Assembly (NCBI GenBank): GCA_028023455.1
Contig: JAQFVV010000346.1
Coordinates: 186,001 to 250,000 of the forward strand
Length of the DNA stretch: 64,000 bases
Direction of reading: 5' to 3'
Source: Epiperipatus broadwayi
Taxonomy: Eukaryota; Onychophora; Udeonychophora; Euonychophora; Peripatidae
In this document: positions 44,030-55,899 of the stretch, piece after piece
Position numbering within the stretch: position 1 is the first letter of the stretch
Layout of the letters: the number at the start of each line of letters is the position of its first letter
The notes under the pieces: generated by a model
Seen by the model: only the letters and a program-made list of their open reading frames with translations
The model's database searches: none
What the model was told of the DNA's origin: nothing
Made by a program: the position numbers and the translations under genes

Positions 44030-44914
44030 TGAAAATAAAAATAAAAAAATTATCAAGCAGTAGATAATTTCAAAATTGGTGGACTGATGATTATGGAATG
44101 ATTAACAAAGGCAATAGGGCAGTATGTGTTATATATTCTGCTATGATTGTATTGAGAACATCTGTAAAACGTCATTATAAGACCAATCATAAATTGCTCT
44201 GAAAAAAGTAAAGATGAATAAAAAGAATATATTGCCTAAGCATTTAAAAATATAAATATTCAATCAACATCTATTATGAAATTGATCAAAAATCATTCAA
44301 ATATAACTGCTGCTAGTTTTTTATTTCAAATGTAATTGCCAAACATGGGAAACCTTTTAATGATGGAGGATATATGAAAGAAGTTTGGATGAAATATGCA
44401 CCAGTTCTTTTGAAGATTTTGAAAACAAAGCAAAAATTATTTAGAGTATAAAAGATTTATTATTGGCTAGAAACATAGTTAAATAAAGAATCCTGCAAGT
44501 GGCTAACAACATCATAACTTACCAACAAAAAAGAGATAAAATTTTCTAGCTGAATTTTGCTCTGTCTTGATGAAAGTACAGACATAAATGGATCCGCTGG
44601 TTTGGCTATTTTTACTCACTATTGTGTTGGAAGTAATATCAAAGAAGAATTGATCAGTTTAACCTCATTAGTCTGACAACAAAAGGAATAGATATTTGCA
44701 ACATAAGATGTTGCCAAAATTGTATCGGTAACTACAGATGGTGCTTATAACTAGAAATGAAAATTGTTCTCAGTTTATTTATCAAATGTATTGGACATTC
44801 AATTGTGGGTTTTCATTGCATTATACATCAGATTTTATGCACAAAGGCCAGCTTTAAGCCACTGGATGATGTTATGAACGTTGTGACTCGGTTAATTAAT
44901 TTTATATCTATACA
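44030..44914 (+). pseudogene. hAT transposase, N-terminal half (GTF2IRD2/ZBED5-like)
   Basis: Reads WTDDYGMINKGNRAVCVIYSAMI and SVKRHYKTNHK (degenerate BED-like zinc finger: C-x2-C replaced, H-x4-H kept). After a gap, LNFALSLDESTDINGSAGLA, IFTHYCVGSNIKEELISLTSL, VTTDGAYN and IIHQILCTKASFKPLDDVMNVV follow. These are the DEST-D, TDGA and HQ blocks of the hAT catalytic core in the lineage that gave GTF2IRD2 and ZBED/FAM200 genes. Numerous stops. Confidence 0.7.
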
Positions 44915-45156
44915 TTGAGTGAGGTAAACTCAGTATACTATAGTTTACTCAATAAAATTCAATTTAATTTAGATAATACAAACAATGAAAACAGTAAAAT
45001 AACCGCAAAGTCAGTCTCACAAGAAGTTATACTAAAGGATATAAGTAACAAAAACTCTATTCCGCTATATTACAAAGTAATAAAAGTAAATCTAATATAA
45101 ATATAGCCAATGATGCATTAAATAAAGCTGATATATTTAATCTGATAGATGAATAA

Positions 45157-45950
45157 ATGGAAGATACATTACAAAGAGAGGTAATGGAAGAGAATAGAAT
45201 ACTGCAATCATTTGATCAAACAGAAATCAACTTGCTAGCTGATTTCAGTGCTATCATACCACCCCAATTGCTCAACTCCTTTCTAAATTATGTTAGTGAG
45301 AAGACATTGATATTTGCAATTATCTGTCATAATAAAGGACTATTTACTTTCCCCATGGATGCATTCTGCAAAGAAATAACTGAGAGAAAATTACGGATAC
45401 ACATAAACAAACTATTATCACAACAGATACTTAGTAGTAGAATGCCACACTTCATTACAGAGACAAATCATTCAAAATGCCATTAGATAAATCAATAACA
45501 AAATTTGTTGTAACAGTAGATATGAATAGACCGATTGTATTAGTAGAACATGTCAGAAACTGTTATTTAAATTTCTCTCAAATAGTTATACAAAAGTTAC
45601 TCAAGCCATATGGAATAGTGGTAAACTTCAGATGTACTCTGGAAGAGGGCAGATATATCAATATTGACTAATTCAGCTCTGTTCTCTATAACACTGAATA
45701 AAAGGAGTGCTACCCACTGCAATTCCCATTATCCATTGTGCAGAGTCTGTTCCACTGATCATGTCATTTCAAGGCATTCCGCCTCGGTGTTTCTTTTGCA
45801 AACTCCGCACACATCTAGTCAGAGACTGCCCAGCACTATTGTCTGTGTTGCAATATGAAAAAAAACAAAACTACACAACTGTAATGCTAATGACTTCCAA
45901 GACGAACAATCTAATAGGGAGCCTTCTCACCAAAAGGCTCAAACAATAAG
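45157..45950 (+). pseudogene. LINE ORF1, gag-like with CCHC zinc knuckle
   Basis: Successive frames give LADFSAIIPPQLLNSFLNYV, then FVVTVDMNRPIVLVEHVRNC and KPYGIVVNFRC, and then a zinc knuckle CFFCKLRTHLVRDCP (C-x2-C-x4-H-x4-C) at about 45789-45833. The three frames imply at least two frameshifts. Role in the live element: RNA-binding nucleocapsid-like protein. Confidence 0.6.
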
Positions 45951-46508
45951 AAATTTCCCCAATTAGTAAAATAACCAGCAGCCCAAACAAACAATTCTTT
46001 AGCTGAACCTTTGGAGCATGGCTGTCAAGTAACAGAGAGCACAACCATGGACTCTGATTCTGATGCTGCACTACAAACAATAAAAGCAAACGGATAAATG
46101 ACAATGAGCATAAAACTATCAAGAGTTCATCTGACAGTGAAACACCATCAAATATAGTCAGAGGGAAAAAACTTAAAAACTAACTAATAAGAGATAGTAA
46201 TAACTCCTAAAAATAAAACCGAAAGAAATATGAAACAAAATATAGAAAAATATTGAGATGCAAATAGTCACCTTAGTCAATGACCAACCAACAAACTATA
46301 AAATCCCACACAATACCAAAACTATTAAAGAAGATCAAATAACCAACCAGAACAAAGGTGAATCATATAAAACCATTTTGACTTAAATCATTGAAAGATT
46401 ATCATTACAAAACAGACATGCCGAAGAGAAAGCTACTCCACTTAATGGATCTAAAAATTGCAGGATTAAACATTAGGGGTTTAAACTCCCAATAAAAGAA
46501 TTTAAGCA

Positions 46509-46610
46509 TTATCATACTGGATAAAAAAAAATATTTCTCAGCTAAATAAAATTGGAAAATTATCATACTGGATAAAAAAAAATATTTCTCAGCTAAATAA
46601 AATTGGAACG
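46509..46610 (+). repeat. 51-bp tandem duplication in the LINE
   Basis: The string ATCATACTGGATAAAAAAAA through AAATTGGAA occurs twice head to tail; local duplication after insertion of the LINE. Confidence 0.8.
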
Positions 46611-46814
46611 TTCTACTACTCCATATCAAATACTCCCTCAGCTGGGGGGACCATACTGATCCCTTTTGCATCACCATTAAAAAACACATAAAATTAGTAC
46701 TTTAAATCCAAACCTCTTATTTATTACCATATGTTACAACAGGATGAAAATCAGCGTAGTTTTTCCATACCTCAAAATAGAAAGCACTCACATTCTGAAT
46801 ATGATAATACATAC

Positions 46815-48194
46815 TGTATCGTTTACCGTTTTACTAGACCACTATACGCCCCAAATGTATATTTGAGCGTGAGTTGATCAAACTGTATCAAGGAAAAAAA
46901 AAGAAAGTTGTATTTCTATTCTTAACACAGCTATTTTTCCTGATCGACTCCGGCCTATTAATTGATTACGAATTTGTACCATAGACATAAATCAACTTTT
47001 AATTTTATTTCCTATGGGCGCCAGGATTCCTAAGAATCCGCTGAAATATGCCGCCAGCACCTCTCGCAAATTGTAAAACGAAGAAAAATAAAAAGATCCT
47101 TTTATAATATTTTTATTTTGTACGGTAATTCTACCGTAATGAGAATTAATGATTTTTTTTACGATTGTTAGCCCTGGCGTATTGAAACATATTGGCAAAG
47201 GTAACACACTTAAATCCTATTTCACTAAAATAAATCTAATAACAAAAATAATAACTTCTATTAATAATGCACAATAAAAAAAATGTTGATAAAAATATAA
47301 TCTCTTTTAGTCTAACAAAATAAAACATTTCTAGGTTAAATATTGTTTAATATTTTGGAGAGAACACATTTAATCTAGGTGGAAAATATACAGAAAATAT
47401 CAATATCATTTAAAATAAGCAAAAAGTTCTTGGTTAATTAAGAGTCTCTCATATAGAAATATAAAGTCACTATCGGGATTCTTTTTATAGCTATATTTTC
47501 ACGAGTAGTTTTTAACTAGTTAACTTGGTCACAATCAGGATTATTATTCTTAACTTACCGGTAAGCTTTGTGAATTCACGAAGGTTGTAGCTAACTATGC
47601 ATAGTTTTTTTGTAATAATGAGCTCGGCCGTTTGGTTCTTGCTTGTTCTTGTGGTCCATTTCCCAGTTGGTCACGAAGGCTTTTCCTGAAAACATCATTA
47701 GGTCTGATGTTTTCAGGGGCTCCGGTTCACTGCGACATTGCCGAATTCCTTCGGTGACGAGTGATCTTGGACATATTAAATGTTATCCAAGACCAACTAG
47801 CGAAATAAAACGAACAAGACGCTCCTTCAACCGGATCCCTCCTTTTTATATCCAGTTTTAGGGCTTCTGCGCATGCTCGTACCATGCCTTTCTAATCTTA
47901 TACAGTTTTTTAAAATTTTAGGTACTAAAGTCTCTATTTTCTTATCAAGTTTTCGGCCATGTTTAATTAGCTAGAAATATTTTTCTTTTAGCTTATCTTT
48001 TTACTTGCTTTTGGAATTCTTTTTTGTTCTCTCCAATTACGTTATTACTAATTAAAAAAAAATATCGAAGAATAATTTAACTTTCATTGTACGCTCTTAA
48101 CAAAATTTATACTAATCAAAAAAAAATCGAAATTTACTTTTTTAGCTTTTACCAAATGCCAATATATTTGTAACATATATAAATAAATGTTACA
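46815..48194 (-). repeat. 3' LTR (minus-strand orientation)
   Basis: Carries the same TATA-type box as the other LTR (minus-strand TATAAAAAGG from 47841-47850). The block at 47685-47717 is a perfect inverted repeat here but not in the other copy. Minus frame 46992-47207 is an LTR-internal open frame without known motif and is not called a gene. Confidence 0.85.
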
Positions 48195-48924
48195 ATACCA
48201 CCAGTGCCAGGAGATGAGAATAAAATAGGGGTTTACACTAATTTTATTCTTAAGTTTTTTTTCAAATTCATATATTTTTTTTTTTTTTTGTGTGTGTAGT
48301 AGCGTGCTGATATGTTGTGTAGACTCATTCACAAGCGACGTTCGGCTTTAATGCCCACTTTTAGGTCTAACACGGCGGGAATGGAAAATATTTCAACATT
48401 CATCTGTGTCCTATCCGCTTTAGTGTAATATTAACGATAAGAAGCCCAAGTTATAAGCACAAACGAGCGTTGCTCATCGTTCTGAGTCTTACAGGCCCGT
48501 GGCAACTTGGTCCAACTTGATCCGCCTTCCCCTTTATTGGGATCTCTGCTAGAAATAGTCTGACGAGCATTTAAAGACGGTCTTATGTTCATATACTGTG
48601 GATAAGGACTCGGGGCTATGTTATTCCCCTCTTCAGTAACCGCCTACCCGGTCAAATACTTGTGACTTACGTCTACATCAGCCACGATCGTGTTTTTTTA
48701 GACATATATAAAAAAAATATACATATATATTTTCTTTTTCTGGAAGTCATATTAAAAAAATATCTTCTTTCATATTTTAATAATCTGGGTTTAATTAGTT
48801 AGTTTTTTTTCTTATAATTTTTTTCTTTTTTCAAAAAAATCATAATTTATTTTCCGGCTACAGACATTAAATACTCAATTTTATGCCGTTTTTAGATTTT
48901 CTCAGGTCGTGGTTTTTAAATCGA

Positions 48925-48943
48925 AGCCCGAGTTGGGTCGCCA
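48925..48943 (-). promoter_or_regulatory. Primer-binding-site-like sequence
   Basis: Minus strand begins TGGCGACCCAACTCGGGC one base from the 5' LTR. PBS sequences begin TGG because they pair with the CCA end of a tRNA. The donor tRNA is not identified. Confidence 0.6.
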
Positions 48944-48944
48944 T

Positions 48945-50326
48945 TGTATCGTTTACCGTTTTACTAGACCACTATACGCCCCAAATGTATATTTGAGCGT
49001 GAGTTGATCAAACTGTATCAAGGAAAAAAAAGAAAGTTGTATTTCTATTCTTAACACAGCTATTTTTCCTGATCGACTCCGGCCTATTAATTGATTACGA
49101 ATTTGTACCATAGACATAAATCAACTTTTAATTTTATTTCCTATGGGCGCCAGGATTCCTAAGAATCCGCTGAAATATGCCGCCAGCACCTCTCGCAAAT
49201 TGTAAAACGAAGAAAAATAAAAAGATCCTTTTATAATATTTTTATTTTGTACGGTAATTCTACCGTAATGAGAATTAATGATTTTTTTTACGATTGTTAG
49301 CCCTGGCGTATTGAAACATATTGGCAAAGGTAACTTACACTTAAATCCTATTTCACTAAAATAAATCTAATAACAAAAATAATAACTTCTATTAATAACG
49401 CACAATAAAAAAAATGTTGATAAAAATATAATCTCTTTTATTCTAACAAAATAAAACATTTCTAGGTTAAATATTGTTTAATATTTTGGAGAGAACACAT
49501 TTAATCTAGGTGGAAAATATACAGAAAATATCAATATCATTTAAAATAAGCAACAAGTTCTTGGTTAATTAAGAGTCTCTCATATAGAAATATAAAGTCA
49601 CTATCGGGATTCTTTTTATAGCTATATTTTCACGAGTAGTTTTTAACTAGTTAACTTGGTCACAATCAGGATTATTATTCTTAACTTACCGGTAAGCTTT
49701 GTGAATTCACGAAGGTTGTAGCTAACTATGCATAGTTTTTTTGTAATAATGAGCTCGGCCGTTTGGTTCTTGCTTGTTCTTGTGGTCCATTTCCCAGTTG
49801 GTCACGAAGGCTTTTCCTGGTGTACATCATTAGGTCTGATGTTTTCAGGGGCTCCGGTTCACTGCGACATTGCCGAATTCCTTCGGTGACGAGTGATCTT
49901 GGACATATTAAATGTTATCCAAGACCAACTAGCGAAATAAAACGAACAAGACGCTCCTTCAACCGGATCCCTCCTTTTTATATCCAGTTTTAGGGCTTCT
50001 GCGCATGCTCGTACCATGCCTTTCTAATCTTATACAGTTTTTTAAAATTTTAGGTACTAAAGTCTCTATTTTCTTATCAAGTTTTCGGCCATGTTTAATT
50101 AGCTAGAAATATTTTTCTTTTAGCTTATCTTTTTACTTGCTTTTGGAATTCTTTTTTGTTCTCTCCAATTACGTTATTACTAATTAAAAAAAAATATCGA
50201 AGAATAATTTAACTTTCATTGTACGCTCTTAACAAAATTTATACTAATCAAAAAAAAATCGAAATTTACTTTTTTAGCTTTTACCAAATGCCAATATATT
50301 TGTAACATATATAAATAAATGTTACA
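48945..50326 (-). repeat. 5' LTR with promoter (minus-strand orientation)
   Basis: About 99% identical to the other LTR by eye. Minus-strand TATAAAAAGG from 49973-49982 inside a GC-richer patch is a convincing RNA polymerase II promoter. Differences seen: a short A-run length change, TT gain near 49334, three single-base changes near 49400-49555 and the clustered change at 49819-49823. Confidence 0.85.
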
Positions 50327-51142
50327 ATACTAACATAAACCTAAATGGTAATCCATATCCAACCATACTATTTGGAGACTTCAATACCTCCTGTGAAGAG
50401 TTCAACAGACAATATATCTCAATTGAACACCAGATTGATGTGGGGCCAAGGCTACTTTCCATCAAACGTCTGCTCCTTTTATACTAAACAGTTTGCCACA
50501 CTGATTGATCTACTATACTATTCCCCTGAACTCCACTTCATTATTAATCCATCACTTCAATCAATACCTTTCTCCAATCACCATGTGCTCATCGTATCAA
50601 TAACATCAACCATACATACTGACATCATGCAGGCGAGAACTATGACAAGAATATTATTAAGGTCATCTGCTCCTGAGGCTATAATTTCAGAGTCTTACAT
50701 TTATTATAAAAAGATAAATATACTAGCACTAAAGCCATTTGAAGCATGGTTCTCATTTATTAATATACTCAAAAAAAGAAAGGTCCATCAGCACTCCTTC
50801 AAAAAATGGAATCCATAAGTGACATCATTAAAAAAATACTGGTAGCAACTAAAGCCATAATAGACTTGAAAATCCAATACACCAAGAGTCATCAAAGCAT
50901 AGCAGAATATCTTGCTGTCAAGAAGTCAAAAATACACCTGAGCAGACCTCGCAATTTTTCTAAAGGATATATCAGAGGGGTACTTGGATATAAAGGGAAA
51001 ACCAACACCCACAGCTATTATTATTGGAGAGAATACCTACACAGGCTATGGAATGATAGAACAAATGCAGACTCTCAGACAACCCTCAACCGATTGAACA
51101 AACAGATACCAGATACACTCCCTGCTTAAATAATGGAATTGT

Positions 51143-51264
51143 TGCAATAGATTTAAAAAGAAAACTTGCATCAATGCCTGAACGAACGCAGTCAGGTCTC
51201 CATGCAATAGATTTAAAAAGAAAACTTGCATCAATGCCTGAACAAGTGCAGTCAGTTCTCCATG
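51143..51264 (+). repeat. 60-bp tandem duplication in the LINE
   Basis: TGCAATAGATTTAAAAAGAA through GTCAGGTCTCCA is repeated head to tail with four differences. Confidence 0.8.
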
Positions 51265-53569
51265 CAATTCCAAAGTTTATTTTAGCTCACCTTGAAAATT
51301 TTCCATCCCTATTATGCGCAACTTAATAGACCTGCTCTCTACCTGTCAATTAAATGTAGAATGTCTATCCCATAAGCTTAGTGCCCTTTCTTAAAAAACC
51401 TATCTTACCTTCGCTGCCTGAGAATCTAAGACCGATCTCGGTGATGCCGCTGATGATAAAGATCATAGAATCCATAATAAAGGATAAGATTGAAGGCAAA
51501 GTACTACAAAGCATTTTTCAAATTGCAAGAAAGGGTTCCTCCACTGCGGAAGCACTAATCCTATTTAACATAATAGTTGATTATGCTAGAACCCATAAGA
51601 AATCCAAACCAGTGGTTGTCCAACTGGACATCAACAGTGCGTTTGACTCTGTGAGGATCCCTCAACTAATGCACCTACTGGGAGAATTTGAGTTACCCTC
51701 TGGGATAGTCAACATTATAGAAAATCTCCTAATTAACAGAGAAATATCAATAACACTCAATGGAAAGATTTTTCACCCCTTCAAACCTTCTATATCCATT
51801 CCCCAAGGCTCTTGTCTCGGTGCACTCTTGTTTGCTATATATATCAACCCCCTTTTAAAGTCAATAGATCAGTTACGTACCAGGGCTGTATATTCCACCA
51901 ATTGGTAAAACCTTAACTCACATTGCCTACATAGATGACCTGACTGGGTTTCTCCATCGCCAAAATTTATCCCCATACTAGCACAGATTATGACGAAATT
52001 TCTCCCTTGAATCAGGTTTCACATTTAACCTTGGTAAATCGGCAGTTTGGAGGCTATCCTTGGGAAAAACTATAACTTCACAATTCTCAGCACCTTCCCA
52101 AAAATTCCTTGGCCTTCCTGTATTCCTTTCCCCAACTTTCAGAAGAAAAGTAGTCCAAGAAAACTTACTGGAAGCGGTCAACAAAGTAACCAAATCAAAA
52201 ATATACACGTCACTATACGCCAAGACATCACTTATGAATATGATGGTGTTCCCCAGGATTGCCTACTTTTATTCATTTATCAAATTCACTAACAGATTCA
52301 TCACCCAAAATAAACTCCCTCTGTACCCATCTTTTTTGGAAAGGGTTGTAGCCATCAGCTTTAAAAAAATGCAATTACGCATAAAGTGCAGTGGACTATC
52401 GCTGCACTCTATACAAACAATACGAATCCAATGTTCATTTAACCTCTTAACAAAATTAAGCAGCCTCTGCCCGCAGATTAGGACACCCAACATAATAATT
52501 CCTACAGGTACACCACTCCCATTTGAGAAAAGCTGGCTAAATATCATGCTTAAGGAATTAACAACATTGCACTGCACCCTTGGCCGCAAAAACCTGGGAA
52601 GATCTTATACTGGGAAACCTACCAGCTAATAAATAATATTCCGGTGTCAAAGAATACACAGCTTGAGATCACAAATCTTGGTATAATTAAAAGATTCAAA
52701 AGATGGCACATGGAACCTAAGATATTTGATTTTGTAATCAAGATTAATATGGAGGCCCTGCCCACCAACTATTTTTTGGTTACATACAGGGGTTTAAAAA
52801 AACTAGACCCCATATGCCCCTTATGCAAAAGAGAAGATGAGTCAATCATGCACTTCATTGAAAAATGGCTGCAGAATGACTATACGGTCAATATTCTACT
52901 ATAAGCAACCTGTCATTGACTTAATCATACATGCTATTTCAGAAGGGGAATATGCAATAGTCCATAGTGTTACCTTTCTGATATATGGGATCTGGCTAAC
53001 TAAATGCGAATTAATATTTAAAGAGAACAGAATTTACTCATTCCCAGATCTTCCTCAAAAAACTCAGTAAAATAACAGAAAGAGGTCAGCGTATCGCTCC
53101 CCAATACACCTTTGAATCAACATGGGACCTGTTCAATTTTAAAGCATCAACTTAAAAGGAATAAGCATCCATTCCCTAGTTGACCAATACTCTTGATTTA
53201 CGGCAAAATGTGGTCCAAAGCCATCATTACAGGCCTCGAAAAACTCTGACTACGTGAGTTAGACATTCCACAAGAACAAGATCTAGGATCAAGAAACAAT
53301 AGCTAAAATGATTGATTCAGTGAAAACATAAACTCATGAATTAAACGTCTTGATAATAACCAGCTTGAAAATTCTCTCATCAGAACCTGGAAACACTCAT
53401 AGGCTGGACAGATGAACATTGATACAGCTCAGAACAAAATTAGACGTTACCCTAGCTGAATTCAAATAATTTTCAAAATTACTTGTACAAATTTTTCTTG
53501 TCTTCTTAATTAATCACTGTACACATTAGTAATAAATGTTCTTGCTAAAAGAAAAACAATATTTAATAG

Positions 53570-54432
53570 TTAAGTGAGGAAAAGTTGTTCAAAGATTCGT
53601 TGAGGGTTTAGAAGAAATTAGACTGGTTTTAAATGAGAAAATCATTGGAAAAATATAATGAATTAATGGATGTTGAAGGGCTTTCAAAATTAATGTTTTT
53701 ACTAATATGTGTTCACATCTAAATGAATTAAATGTGAAACTGCAAAATTATACTAAGACAAAAGTTGTCATGTTTGATATGATCAAAGCATTTGAAGTTA
53801 AATTACAAATTTTCAACCGTGCAGATATTTTCCAAATCCCCAAAAAAAGTTTTTGACTGATTTAGAATCTCACTGATTTAGAATCTCGTGAGTAAAATTG
53901 ATGCAAGACTTTTGTGCTGTCATTCAATAGATAATTGATGAATTTTATTTAAGATTTACGTAATTCAGACAATTTTCAGAAATGTCAAAATTTATTTTAT
54001 ATCCAGCCATAATATCAATGGATAGTCTCAAGTTAGAAATTTTTGAGTGGGTTAATTTGAAAGATATAAAAATGGAATCAATCGATTTTCAATCCAGTTT
54101 TATATGGAAACAGAAATTTGTTGACTTAAGGAATGAGTTAAAAATAACGGGAAATGATTGATTATTGGATATATGTAAAAAGAATGCTGAAGAGGAACTA
54201 TTGACTGTCTGGAATGTTATTACTGAAACATTTAATTGTTTAAAAAAATTAGTGACCACTATATTTTCTTCTCTACATATTCAGGTGAATGATTTTCAGG
54301 AACGAATTTAATTAAAGATAGTTTGAGAAATAGCATGACAGATGAATCTAGTTCAGGATGTACATTATTAAAAATAAAATATGAACAAGATATGAAATAT
54401 TTGGCATCCAATGTACAACAGCAAAAATCTCA
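53570..54432 (+). pseudogene. hAT transposase, C-terminal half
   Basis: Resumes after the LINE with GKVVQRFVEGLEEIRLVLNE, then CSHLNELNVKLQNYTKTKVV and MFDMIKAFEVKLQIFNRAD, the blocks that follow the DDE centre in GTF2IRD2-like hAT proteins, then decays. The segment that should link NFI (44.9 kb) to this point (about 40-60 residues) is missing, so part of the gene was lost before or at the LINE insertion. Confidence 0.65.
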
Positions 54433-54740
54433 TTAAATAATGTCTATTTATGTTGATTTTATATGTTTATTTCCAAATTTTGTTTTAATTACTATTATTT
54501 TTTTACCATTACATTTTATTCAACTTGTGTTATTCTAAATAAATATTGTTCACTTGTATTTAGCTTATTTAGAAATTTTGTTTAATTATTATTTTGTTCT
54601 ATAAACTTTTAAAAAACTGCAATAATTAAGTTGTTTATATTTTAATTTAATTACTATATGGCATATCAATCATTCAATAAATATTTTTTGGAAATTTTTG
54701 GCATGCACACATAAAAAGGTTCGCCACCGCTGGTTTAGGA

Positions 54741-55899
54741 TATATATGTATGACCTTAAGTTTTTTCCTAGAAGCATGTTTTTTTTATGTTTAATAAATT
54801 TTGACTTTGTGGCCTTTGTAGTGATGCAATTTTAGGTTAATTCTCTATGACCAGACTTGTGATGCTTGTTTATGATGAACTTGTCATGTGTTATATGTAT
54901 GTAGTCTGTTTAACAAAAATTATAAATATGTATTATTCACAATAGTCTTTACATAAAAAAGATTTTTGCTATTGAAAATTTCTTAATTAACTTTCTTTAT
55001 CTTATTATTAAATATATTAATTAATCTATAATTATTCCAATTTGACATACTGTGTTTTTTAGTGTTCCTGTTTGGATGAAATCTTATAACTCAATTTTCA
55101 CCCACTTACTAATTTCTTATATAATTAAAACTTTGCATGCATGTTTATTCCCAATGACAATATATTTTTTTCAGAGTTTGCAAACAATTTTAGTGAAAAA
55201 TTTACATTTTTAATTTTATATGTAACAACGCTCCTAGGAATATTTAGTGGCCCTGCTTGTAATTTAAAACTGAATACATGGAAAACGACCACCAGCTGAC
55301 TGATTTATTTATTAGACACTTATATTTAAATTATTTTATTTTTAGGCTTTCTGTCTAGATAAAATCTAATTTAAATAAAATCACCCCATTTCAATAATTA
55401 AATGTTTAATATATGAAATTAAAACTTAAAAAATCAAAAAATTAATTTTTTTTTTTTTTTAAGAAATGCTTTTATTTCATATTAATGCACTACAAATGAC
55501 CAAGAGTATCAAATACATTAAATTGTAATTTTTCCTTGATAAGAAGCCCATAAAAACTGATAGAAACTTCAACTATGACTTTTTTTTAAATATAAACATA
55601 CTTTTTTTGTGAAAGACAAAGAAATTTTTTTTTCTTTTTAATATGTTTATGTGAATAAAAGTTTGTCTTTAATTTTTTTTTTAATTCCATATTTACTTCT
55701 ATTGTTATTTACTGATCAAAAAAAATTTAAAACATCTAATATATATTTAAAACAATTTATTGCATTTATTATAAATAATCAATTCATGAAATATTATATT
55801 TTATATAATATCTAGGCTGTAGTTTTTTTTATTCTTTTGTGAAAACAGATTTTCTAAAGAATAATCCATATTTGTTTATATGCACATTAACATATGAAA
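54741..55899. other. AT-rich spacer, nothing recognised
   Basis: No supported feature; several T-runs. Confidence 0.45.

Larger units (their letters stand above)
46815..50326 (-). mobile_element. Non-coding LTR retrotransposon (LARD-like) inside the LINE
   Basis: Two nearly identical 1.38-kb direct repeats (46815-48194 and 48945-50326), both TG...CA, flank 750 bp. The 4-bp target duplication ATAC is at 46811-46814 and 50327-50330. On the minus strand one base inside the right repeat is a primer-binding-site-like TGGCGACCCAACTCGG, so the element reads right to left and the right LTR is the 5' LTR. The interior has no open gag or pol, so it must be mobilised in trans, as large retrotransposon derivatives are. 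The LTRs differ by only a handful of changes, so the insertion is recent relative to the LINE it broke. Confidence 0.85.
46440..53070 (+). pseudogene. LINE ORF2: APE endonuclease, reverse transcriptase, zinc tail (split by LTR element)
   Basis: Endonuclease start LKIAGLNIRGLNS near 46450; after the LTR insertion it resumes with GNPYPTILFGDFNTSCEEFN (50348) and TLIDLLYYSPEL. The reverse transcriptase at 51381-51960 shows LRPISVMPLMIKIIESII, motif A VVVQLDINSAFDSVRIPQL, motif B ISIPQGSCLGALLFAIYINP and motif C HIAYIDDLTGFL one frame over. Then the connector (52060-52629) and C-terminal zinc motif CPLCKREDESIMHF with FLIYGIWLTKCELIF follow. A 51-bp tandem duplication (46509-46610) and a 60-bp one (about 51143-51264) are internal scars. 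Confidence 0.7.
44925..53569 (+). mobile_element. Full-length APE-type LINE inserted in the hAT element
   Basis: Flanked by TTGAGTGAGG (44915-44924) and TTAAGTGAGG (53570-53579), a 10-bp target duplication with one difference. Without the LTR element it carries, the LINE is about 5.1 kb with 5' UTR, ORF1 (gag-like with zinc knuckle), ORF2 (APE endonuclease, reverse transcriptase, C-terminal zinc motif) and a 3' part. Frames are broken in many places, so it is old, but it is complete end to end. The RT is of the jockey/R1-like type with PQGS in motif B. Confidence 0.7.
41062..54732 (+). mobile_element. hAT transposon (GTF2IRD2/ZBED-like), carrying nested elements
   Basis: Begins CACGTGTGCC and ends GCCACCGCTG, flanked by GTTTAGGG (41054-41061) and GTTTAGGA (54733-54740), an 8-bp duplication with one difference. 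The ends are imperfect inverted repeats only, so the left edge is less sure than the right. Coding remains on both sides of a LINE insertion (44030-44914 and 53580-54432) belong to one hAT transposase. Subtracting the Merlin element and LINE leaves about 2.6 kb, a sensible size for a decayed hAT. Confidence 0.65.

Noticed and set aside
46992-47207. 71-codon minus frame, repeated at 49121-49327
   Set aside because: It is the same LTR sequence in both copies, has no known motif, and is explained by LTR identity rather than coding.
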